In this document: positions 38,801 to 50,800 of the stretch, piece by piece
How positions within the stretch are numbered: the first letter of the stretch is position 1
How the letters are laid out: every line of letters starts with the position of its first letter
Source: Sthenelais limicola
Taxonomy: Eukaryota; Annelida; Polychaeta; Phyllodocida; Sigalionidae
Assembly (NCBI GenBank): GCA_942159475.1
Contig: OW804096.1
Span: 128,950,941-129,014,940, forward strand
Direction of reading: 5' to 3'
DNA: 64,000 nucleotides
Notes under the pieces: model-generated
Seen by the model: only the letters and a program-made list of their open reading frames with translations
Told to the model about the DNA's origin: nothing
Databases searched by the model: none
Position numbers and translations under genes: made by a program

Positions 38801-41800
38801 ATTATCTAGAATTTTAAATTTGTTTTGGGCTAGTGAGAAGGGGAGGGAACCCGTCGGGCATGAATATATTCTTAGAGGCCATGGTAGAATAGAGGTTGAG
38901 AGATGGAGGAAAGAAAATATTCAAGGGAGTTTGTTAGGTAGAATTAAAGTCATTTGGAATGCATTACCACCAGAAATTAGAGAATTAGAGGACAAATTGT
39001 ATTTTTCCAAGGAGGTAAAATCACTCTGTATGAACACATTTAATGACACTAGAGAAATCTGGCATCTGGGAGAAAATGTTTTCTGATTGGTTCTGTTCTG
39101 ATTGTTCTGATTGTCTGTTCGATACTTAATATTTATTCCATGATTTGGCCGTGAGCATACAATATAATCGATTTACTTGCCGCTCACAAGGTGGACAATA
39201 TAAATTCCCTGTATTGTACAGTGACGTCACAACCGTTCGAGACTTGGGGGACAACACAGTTTGATGAAATTAATGCAAATAAAGTTGTTTTAAGTTAAGA
39301 ATCATGGAATAATAGCAAGAATAGCACAGTATCGCGTCTTTGGTGGCCTATATTCTCCTCTATGGCCGAAAAACAACTCGGCCTACGGCCTCGTTGTTTT
39401 CGGCCATACTCGGAGAATATAGCCCCCCTCATACGCGATACTATGCTGTTCTTGCTATAATACTGCTAAGATGGTTGATTTTTGATTTTTGATTCTTGAT
39501 TTTTGTATGACCTTGGCTGCCCTTCTCGTTGAGAAAGAATCTAGTGATGTTAAATATATACGTAAGAAGGATCCACCCATTAGGATTATATGATTTAGAC
39601 ACAACGTTGGGGCTGGATTTTGATATTTTGTTTGTTATGATATACATTGCCTATGTGCCAGGCTCTTAAAAGTTGTAATTTGCAAATTATTCTTATATCT
39701 TATGATCATATAAATTGCTTGTCAACAGATTATTACTTGTTGTTGTTGTTACTTTTATTTTGACGGATGGACAATATCAGTGGGTCAATCTCCCTGAGTT
39801 GGGAGGATCTCACGCCCTACTGGACACATTGGGCTACAAACTATTTTTCTATAAGTAAATCAGCACGTCCTGAGAAAATTGTAATTGTTACATAATGTTC
39901 TATTGCTGAATACAAATCTTAAAATACAAATACAATATATACCTTAACTGCCAAAATTAAACTAGTCTACCTGAGAGGCCAGCTTTTCCTTAGTCTTTGC
40001 TCGAGCAGTACTATTTACTTTTGTTATTTTCCTGTCGGCATTTAACTACAGACAATCATGTTGATACTGTAAATACTTATGATTATGGTCAGCCCTCGCG
40101 ATGACTTTTTAAAGGCTTATTTGTTTAAATGTTATTATTCGGAAAACGACATTACAAATCAAGTTTGCTTTTCTCTTAATGTGAAATACATGTGAAATGT
40201 TTATGCATTTTTAGAATGGTATCTAGGATAAATGGGTGTTCAAGGGCCAATTTTAGCATATTTTAGTGCTCTAAGTTCCTAAACATTCATCTCAAATATG
40301 GAAAGTGGGCACCTATACGTAAAAAGTAAAGAGGTTGATTGCCAAAAACCCATGTATTATAATGTGTGACTTTGCAGAAGAGATGTATTGAAGACAACAA
40401 GTTATAATATAGACCCAATAACCATACGCCATAGACATACTGAAATCAGACGTATTAGATAATTGCAATAATTAATCCCTCAATGCACTTGTCAATTGCA
40501 ACCCCCATGCACCCCACCCCCGGGGGTATGGGGGAAATTGTATGGGGATGTCAGGGAAAACATGCCACCACCCAGGCGGTGATTTCCCTTACTTTACCGA
40601 AGTATCAAGAGGTGGCCCAGGGTCGAGGAATGTCCGTCGAGGTTTATGTTTATATACTCCCACTCCCCAGCCCTGGGGGAGGGGAGGATTTCATCATAGT
40701 TCCACAAATGTCCAGGACATTTCCCCATACCCCGGGGGAGGGGGGGGGGGTGCAATTGGCAAGTGCATAATCAATCCGATATCCCGTTCGTATTGAAAAT
40801 TAAATGATCGCAATTAGCTGTTGTTTGCGATCATGTTGTAACACAGACATGAGCCGAAACACTCACCACAACTTCGTAGAGAAGATCTATGAATTTGCAG
40901 CCGTCAAGGCCTGAGGGAGGTGCTGCCGGTACCTCAATACCTTTCGTACACCAACATTGGCGTTTCCCTGGTTTTATGCTGTCACCATTGATACGGCAAA
41001 GGTCAGACTTGACCCGATGTGACTTTTTGGACTCGGAGCCATACCTTACGATCTGCAAGGGACGTATAAGAAAGTCCAAGAGCGCTTTATACATTCCTGT
41101 GTTCTTATGTTATCTCAGGTCGTTGTGTAAGTGCATCAGGCATTGTATACCACTCTGAACTATTGCCAGACATTTTATATTCAGAATGAATATTTCGCAA
41201 ATGTCTGTGGAAGTTATGTATTAAATACAACTATTATATATATTCGTGCAATTATATGTTATAGATATATGGTATAATTATGAATTATAAGTTTCTGAAG
41301 ATTGGGAAAATTGAAACCGAATATAGGTGTAGAGAACGATAATATTGGTCATACGCTTGCACACATGAGTAATACTATGAAATAATGGGTATTTACCTGT
41401 CTTAGTACCACAGCAATGCTTTTCACCCGTTGAGGAGAAGCATTGACAACATCTGTGTCAACGAGTATTTTCTCACCGGGAACAAATTGTCCTTTCGTCA
41501 ATCGCAGAACCGCATTCACCCTCCCTGCCATGCAGCAGGTTGCGTGAAGAGCGAAGTTTCGCTGCTCCTTCAAGCTTTCCTATTTAGCAGAAAACGGAGG
41601 ATAACAAGTGACACATTTACTTATTTAGAAGGAGGCAGAGGCACAGACATGCATGCCCTTTAGGATGCCAAAAGTAAGAGAAACGCTTCAAGAACCTTAT
41701 TCCAGAAGCTTAGATAAAGAACTCGCGAGTTTCAGGATTTATCGAGAATCCTTACGATACATTTGCCTTTATTATTATTGTTTTATATTCATTTATATTT

Positions 41801-44800
41801 GTGTTCGCCCTGGGACTCAATGGACCTGCTTTTAGTTTTGAAAATCCTAAGTCCATCCTTGGTAAACTCTACCCCACGCTGGTCACTTATCATTTTGTTT
41901 CTTCACCCCTTTAAGAAAATACGATCATCCAATGTTGTTCGATCATTAAATCATTTGATCCGTTTGTTAAACGGATTTAACAGGTTGTCAATACCTTAGA
42001 CCTATGCATGCATGTGCTATTCTAGCAAGGTACAACTTAGTGATCGTTACATCATATATCTATTTGAACTCGAACCAATCTAATTAAATGGTCCATTACT
42101 CGTGTTACGTGGCAATTGTATGGAGATTTAATCCTGCTTATGGATAAATGCATACGTTTTATTCTCTCACAATATAAGTGTACCAACATGGAACATCTGT
42201 GGAACTGTGCTAGGCTGACCTTCATTTAAAGTGCCTTATCACCCAGACTAACGGCTAATTAGCATGTATAAATTCAATTAAAAGAGACTACCCACTGTTA
42301 AGGCCTTCATTGAGTTTAGATCCAACTCTCGGAGAACAGGAAATCCACGAGTAATCCGGACAGACGTGACGTCAGAAGTCGTGACGAGGGACGCAGTTAG
42401 GTGATAGCGCACCCAACCACAGGGACCCTCAAAGGAGCAAGGAATGCCGGGAAGAAGTAATACATTAAAAGGCAATAGATGCCGACCCGCCTCAAGTGTC
42501 TCGAAAACGGGAGATTTAGAACCATAACGAGCTCCTGAAATGAGTATTGAACATTCCTTTAGTTGAGAACGACTGGGATATCCTGCTAAAATTAGGATAA
42601 ATGCAAACAATTATACATAAAAGAAATGTAAGGTATAATTGGTTAAAAACGTATGCCGCATTATTAATCTGGGGGGCGTTTCATAAGTTAACGCAGCGCG
42701 CGTTCGTTATGGTAGCGATAAATTTAGCGCGCGTTCGTTATAGTAACGCAATGTTATTTGACGTTAATTTTGGCCCTTAACGCGCGCTATGTTTGGTAAC
42801 GACTGTCGTTAGGCCCTATAGCGCGCGCTATTCGAACTTATGAAACGCCCCCCCTGGCTAATATTCCACTGCACGAATTCACGCACAGACTGCTAGCGAA
42901 TTGCGGGATTCTTTCGAAGTTTGCGCTAAGCCTATGGGTTGCATGGCATGATACCAAATACCGGTAGATTGGACGAAAGCTTATTAATATCTGGCCAAAG
43001 CATTTTTAAAATTGTATAATTATAATGTAGTTGATAAAAAGGTTTATACAAGGGAACTGCTGAGGTATAAGTTTTAGTATTCCACTTATGTATATTTCGT
43101 CAAGGACCCTTTTCCATAATACGCCCAGTAACATTATCATAAAATGACCATAGATCATACATGGCCATACATTACACTACAATATCAATCTACACCCAAG
43201 GATATAGCTGTTTCGAGACATATAATATTCAGAAACCAACTCGTGCCGCATTTTTTGCGGATATATGAGGAAACCATTCCGAAGAATCGGGGTTATGCTA
43301 CGTTTGATGGAATAGTCCTTAATGCTCGAGGCATCTGTCTAGTTTTCCGTGCTCTATTATTGGAGCAGCTGATAGGTTGAAAGGTCGTTATATCTTTGGG
43401 GGATACACAAAAGAGATCCATTAGAGGGAGGATGTTGCTGGGAGTGTGCTTCTAATAGCTCCCCCAAATGAAATGGGACTTGTGGGACATGAGTCTATTG
43501 AATATGAAGCTACTTTCCAGTTTCATTAGTTCAGTATGGGACTATAGGGCATGGTATACCGGGCTCGTCAGAACAACTCAATGTCTCATCTTCATATTTC
43601 AATATAGGAAACTACCGCTAAAATCCTGAACAAAATTGGATTTATTAAGATAATGAGGTCAGTGTAATATTTGTGGGATTCATTACAATAAAACATCAAA
43701 TTGTAGATAAAGACGAAGGTGACATTACTGACGCAATGATGTCGTTTCGACTGGTGAGCACATGTGGCTAATCCCCCGGGAGTTGAAAGTATTCCTACGT
43801 AAAATAAGCCGAGTCCATCTCTGCTTGCCCCACTAGGAGTACTAGATTTCCTTTAAGAAGCCCTGAAGTTGCCATATGGACACCTAATCAATGCAATATT
43901 ACTTCCAACGGGAAGGAACAACAGCGTAAGGGAATCACCATAGGCTTTAATGTGGAATTAGAGGATCATTCAAGGAATTCCTCCATTGTCGGCGAATCAA
44001 CAGGAGTGATAAAGAGCATTGAGTGGCGGAGGAGCAAGCTTGTAACCCTACTCGCGACGATTTCTCCACAGGACCCGATAAACAGGTCATTTTTTCTGCC
44101 TCAAACAGTCTCGCCTTCCCCTAGGATTTTCATCTAAAAATAGAATTGGCCTGAAGGCGTTTGTCAATACAGCTTCTTCCGCGAGACGCCGGGACCTGTT
44201 CATAGTCGTCCTTTTATATACACTCCTTCTTCTCCGCGCCCCCAAATTCTATACCAACGCCGAGGCCATGTGTGCTCGTTTGTATACAGAAACAGACTTG
44301 ACTATGTGATGGCCACCACTTGATGTTGACCGCTCTCATTGCCACAGAATAAGTGTTCTCGGCAATGGATCATTTTACAAGGTGACAGGAGTATAATATA
44401 TCCTCTCGCCTTGCTTGCATTTGGCGGTACAATGACAACCATTTAACACATCTATCCTCCCTATGTCATCATAGTTCACATGGCGCACAGACAATTGCTT
44501 CTGTTTTTCATCATCAGGTAGTCTCATGGATCGCAGTCTGTTCACTAGGTTTGGCTGTGGTCTCATGTGACGTTTCGGATTCTAGGGGATTAATGGTTGG
44601 GGGCGAGCTTCTGTGTAGCTAATTAATGTAATCTTCGAATGTTTCAATATTGCCAATCTCGTTGGTTAATACTGGAAAGTACTCAGAATCTGGAGCAATC
44701 TCCTGATGCTCTTATACCATCTCTTAGAAATCAGATCTAGGCACCCTGGAACTTCTTTTTACAATCCAAAGGGAGAAAATCATTCGATGTTCCAGATCAA

Positions 44801-47800
44801 AAGCTCACACCCAGTAGCGCTTTGTTGCTCTTTTAACTAGATCGCGGATTCTGAGAATAATTGGAGGGTTGGTAGATTTAAAAATCTATAGTTCCATAAT
44901 CCCCAAATTAAGTGATTCAATGTATGGATATATATCTCACTTACCTTGTCCCCACAAGACAAAGTCGTCGTCAAAATAAATTTCCTCTGCGGTGTGTTCT
45001 ACTGTCAACGGGGACTTATCTGTCTCAACCTCCTTTTTCTCTGACCATTTAACGAAGGCTCCGCCATATACCTTCAACTCGATCGCTGAAAAATTAAAGG
45101 GAAGAAAGGTAAATGGATTGTACCCTTGGGAATTCTGGCTTGAAACAGAAAGTTCCAATACAAGGGGAGACTGAAACATGTGGTATACCCAGGTTTAATA
45201 TCCGTATGATTAATGAGGGTAACTTTAGTGCCTAGATTAGGATTCATTAGACCAAAGGGTGGGGGATTCTAGGAATATTGGCATATGAATGGGCTTCCAT
45301 TTGTCATTTAATGTCCCGATTCTGATGAGGAATATTTGGGCCGTCACTGCTTATTTGCTAATATGACATCTATCACGACCTCGTATCGGGATAATGAGCT
45401 GTCAGTGTTATATCGGACCAGCGATATTGTATCATATCCCATCAGCCCCAAGCAAAAAAGATTCACATACAATGAATATCATGAATAAGGATTCATTCAC
45501 CTGTCTTGCATATTAACGATATTAAGATACGTAATACAAGAGGGCTTCATAAAATAATTAAGACACAATACACTATGTGCTGTGCAAAGTAAAACAGTAT
45601 TCTGTCTGAATTAATGGCAAGCTTTGCTACATAAAATCAATTGATTGTATTGTGGTAGCGATGCTCCTATTTCCTTGTAGTGAGAGGATGAAGCATGTGT
45701 CTAAGTCTGGCAAATTGGCGCTAATTATTTCTTGATTACCTGATTTAGATTGGGAAGAGCCTGTAGGTATTTCAGGCTACCCTTCAAGATGGAAGACAGT
45801 TTTGGCCGTTGAAAAGAGAAAGCACAAACATGGAACAGTGTATGACATGCCTCACAAGTCATAAGTCACAATGCTTAATAATATTTCAGATATATTTTTT
45901 TTGTTTATATGGAATCTTCAGTAAATGTATGTGTCTTTCTATAATATAAATGCTGAACTCTCAGCTATTACGACAAACATATCTTATTTGATTTAGGACT
46001 GAATTTATCAATATTCTGCTGCTGTTATATGTTTTAAAAAGAATTTTAAATTTGAATCGCCAGAGGAAAAACGGCTGCCGATTAGCGGTAATAAGTGAAG
46101 CCACCACAAGAAAGGATCCGAAATATATATAAATGTGGACTTTTATGAAAACAAATCCTCCAAAGTCTTGGTCAAATGAATTTTAGAAGGGTTTGAAAAA
46201 AGGTAGAAAATATTTAGAATTTGACCTGTGTTATTTGACCATCTTGTTAATTTATGGGCGTAGAAGGTAGAAAATATTTAGAATTTGACCTATGTTATTT
46301 GACCATCTTGTTAATTAATGGACGCCAGGAATCTGGGGACATTTCCATATACTACTAACACCCGAACCCCGAAGCACCACACATATATATATACCGGGTA
46401 GATATGTATGAGGTGGTGACGGGCAGAGCAACCATCAGTTGGTGTCTGCTGAATTAATGTTCACTATCGGGGGTCCGTGTGGGCGATTACCAAGTACATG
46501 TGGTAATATATGCTGTGTTGGGTGGTCGTATGAGACATATATATATACAGCATAATATGGACAGGGAATCTCAGAGATCGGTGCTGGGCTCGATCTATAC
46601 TCAGCTTACTTTACGTACGTGCTGAGGGCTGTGAACATTTTCTGTGGTGAGTTTTCACGACGAAGATGGGAAAATGGTAATGGCCACGAACCCCGAAATA
46701 ATCACTACGAGGCATACGCCTATATGATATCCCACACGCAGATGTTCTTAATGTGTATCTATTTGTGAATCGAAAGCCCGTTAGGAATGATTGTATTCTG
46801 ACATGGAATAAAACTGAAAGGTATAGATTTGCGTTCTGGCTCGAGTATGTTTTGTAATTGTCAAACATATCACACCTTTCTTGGAAGCTTACTCGCTAAT
46901 TTGGGAAGAGGGCGCCGATAATTAAATTCCTTGATTAATTGATCAAGTTTCTGCAATTATTATTAAATAGAAATGAATGTCATTGTGCGATTCAAAGATC
47001 ATTTATCATTCCAAAGATAAATAAACTTAATTGGGACTCTGGTATATACCTGCCCGTAGGGACATTGTCTTGCCACACTTTCTTTCTTTTTTTTTATTCC
47101 CGCCAGTGAACCATGTAGGGAGGACCTCGCCACCCCTCTCCACCTACAGAGTCAGCACAACCATTTTTATTCCGATACCAAATAGAGTATAACTGAAAAT
47201 ATTGCCCCTTTACATGTCACCATGGCCTTCTGTAAAATAGGTTATTGGATGAGAAGGAGGGGAGGTATAAGTACACACGATATCACCCTGGAATGCTACC
47301 TTATGCGTTCGTGCGTGGAAAACGAATGTACTAAAGCCCGTAGTACATATTATGAATACAGTAAAGATTTTTAATTTATTTATTTTCAAAAAGTTGTCTT
47401 TTAGACCATGACCAAAATGGAGAAACGAAGGGGGAGTATCTATGACCATGTGCGCATTTATTAGATACCCTACTGAGTAATACAACTTATTTGGGAGTAT
47501 ATACAGGTATAGCTACTGGAGGAGTTATTTTGCCTTTTATCATCAATATGTGTGGCGAGGGACTAATTTGGATCACAGTAGGGATACTTTATATACATTT
47601 TAGCTGCAGCCTGAAAAAAGCCCTGAACCATTTGGACTAGTTTAGTATATTTTATATCCGCATAATATATTTGAGTTGTATCCTATACATTAAGATCAAA
47701 TAATACGTAAATTTACCAACTTTCTAAATGTGTCATTCTGAGGCTCAGCAATAGGCCCCGGCCCATATTATGATGACGCATATATTATTAGATATTCGAG

Positions 47801-50800
47801 ATAATATCTGTCTAGACGGGTGAGTTTGAGAGGTTAGTTATATCCCTACTTCCAGCTACTACAGCTAGTGATCCAAAGTGTCAGATGACACTTTTAAAAA
47901 ATCACGACAGCGTTCTGAGCCTGTTTCAGCCAAAGAAATAACTGACTATAGTGAATAAAAGACAACGCTACATCCGATTGGGTGGCACATATATTTGGTT
48001 CGGAACCCCGTTTCCTTTGCCATATATTCATATTGGCTCCCCTAATAACTATTCAATATAGCATTAGTATTCACCATTCAGTATTCATCATTGATACGAC
48101 TCCCCCCGTGTGGCTATGAAAACATCGTCAGAGGTGAGGAGCGAGGTATTAAAATGAAAGCAAACCATTTCAGAGAGGGAGAGTATGGATGGAGCCGGGA
48201 CGCGAGGCAGGGGAAATAATGGGCCCCAAATGAACGGGTGAACATCATCTTTGTGGTTGGTGACAATAGCTGGTACACAAATAACCCAGAAGCAGGGCTT
48301 ACAATAGTTACATACAGTGGAAGGGTGTGCCAGTGAGGATAATATGGCTCCATCATGTTGACTTATAGGTCCTCAACCTCTATAACAAATCTTTATCCAT
48401 TTCCAGGGTGACAATGACAATTACCCCCAGTTCTCTAAATTGGAAAGCAACACAATGTTTGGTTTTGAACGCGAGGCCTTGACAGATAAATATATGGCCT
48501 TAAGTATAAGTGTATACATGGAAAAGTGGTAGAAATTGCGCCAAGCCTTGGCTAGGAGACATTGTGGCTGTTGGCTTGATTGTGAATATAAATTGTATAT
48601 GAAAATCTGTGTAATTAACTTTGTTCATTGGCAATGAATATGATAAAATATAGTAAAGATAATGTATGAAATGTACAGAATGATTTAAGCTAAATATGAG
48701 GAAAGCTGGTAGGCACGGGTATATACATGTGCTTTGTTTTTCTGTCAGCCGCGATGTCAACCTCCCTCTCTCTCTTCTCTCCCTCTTGCAGTATTATGTT
48801 GTGCTTGTCATATTGCTGTTCAAATGTGAATAAAATATGCGACCGAATACCTACTGACTGGGGCGTTCATTTAATGAATTTCAAAGTGTGCGGGTGAGCG
48901 TGGGAGATGGAACATAATAGAAGCATTTGTGGAAGCATGTGCAGGTAGCACGTAGTTCGAACATGTATGGATATTATAATATATGTGATTGTCTCCGATG
49001 GGCGTGGCAGTAGGTGAATCTGTATACAGGTGAAAGTTGACCAGGTGTGTGTTTCAACGCCAACCAGAAAATTGAGGTTTCTCACGATTCAATACGTCTA
49101 TTAGAATGATTCCCACTCAAAGAGAATCGTTTGGAACTGAGGACAAAAAGCTTCAAGAGCCATTCATAGTTGCTCCCGTAAGTGGGATGCTCTAGGCAAC
49201 TATATAAGACAAATGATGTTTATTGGAGTCTGGGCGCCTGGTTCTATAAAACCAGTCACAAACTGCTAACCAGAATTATCTATGAATATCCTCCCAATAT
49301 TCGCATAGATACACTATATACTATATAGAGGCCCTCATGGTACTTATCCGTGCCAAGATATAGCATTAATATAAAGATACAGCCCCCTCTTCCCTTGTCT
49401 CTACCCCTATATTATTTCCCTCGTAAATGACTATAACAAAGTACATTCCATATAGAAGTAAATGCAACTGATGTGTCAGCAGGAAGACTATAATTCCTGG
49501 TGGTAGTTTTCCTGGTTGGTACGTTCAATAAGTCAAGCCATGGGACTGCCTTTAGGTCGCTTTAGTTCAAAGGTTATAAATAATAAAATATATGTATATG
49601 ATATAATTTATTATACACGCATTGCTCTGAAAACAACGTATCAGAGCAATATATATGAGGTCTATGTATGGATCTAGCAAATAATTATATACCTCATGCG
49701 GTAGTACTGTAAGACATGCATCTTTAGATAGTGCACTTGTATTGGGAAAACTTAATTCATGGCCGAGATCTAAAGGAAATTGAGGAGGAATTAATTAAGA
49801 TGCGTAATTATTTGACCATATGTAAAATCCAATGGGAAAGGTGGTTATTACACCCCATGGAAAATTACTCAATACAGAGTAATATCTACCTAGCACATTC
49901 TGGTCACGTTGTGGTTGTCATACTGTCTCAGTCCCCTAGAGCAAATATACGATGTTTCCATTGAAAGTGAGCCGTATCACTGTCGCTACACCCATACTAT
50001 GAATCTAGGATTTGCTAGGCATAAATTTGGGAATTATAGATGCATATATTCATTGTGTTTGGCTCAACTTTAATTACACATTGATAATACGCTAGCGAGA
50101 CATATGGGGTCTTAGGAACAACCATCCAAAAGAGGAATCAGAAATGTCAAAATATAAGATGAAGTAGGCAATGTTCAGCAGGAGCGAACAGAGTAATGAC
50201 ATTGTTATACCCAAAACAGTAACAAAGTAACTTAATGTTTTAAAATGAAATGTGTAGGTTGTGTTAAAACAACCCTGCACGCCCACTATTCATACCTTAA
50301 TCTTCTGCATAATCATATATATGTTTGTTTTCGAAAACAAAATGCGTTTGAAAGGTTTTCTTTATAGAAAAGGGGGTGAGATTCATGGAAATCAAGGGCT
50401 TGGCTTAATGCATACATTGTAATCAATCTTGGTTTCCCATGTAGGGTGAAAAAGAACATACTCATATACCTCTAGTGATGGTATCATCGGGACGGCAGCT
50501 GTCAGTGGGGGGCAATAGCTATTGATAGATTATAGGGCATGAGAAGGGTTGATATTACTTCTGATATAGGTAGTGAAAACGGTACTGGTATAGTAGGCGG
50601 TAATTTGGAAGAGGCGAATGTGGTATATATAGAGCACATGACCGGGGACTGGCCATCACGAGACTGCTTATAGCACTCTAGCGATAAACCAGCGCCCCTA
50701 GCCTCCCCCACCCGTACAAGATGAATTCCCCAGGATAAAGACGCCAGAAGATAAGCAGCAGAATATAGAAAAACCTCATTACAATAACCACACACTCAAT

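Larger units (their letters stand above)
36880..40866 (-). other. Intron 5 of the arrestin gene, transposon-rich
   Basis: 4 kb, phase 0. Contains the LINE remnant (38350-39086), the foldback element (39309-39461) and a MITE-like element (40483-40768). Nothing else was recognised. Confidence 0.7.

Noticed and set aside
40483..40796. Gly/Pro-rich open frames on the plus strand
   Set aside because: They lie wholly inside the inverted-repeat element and reflect its C and G runs.
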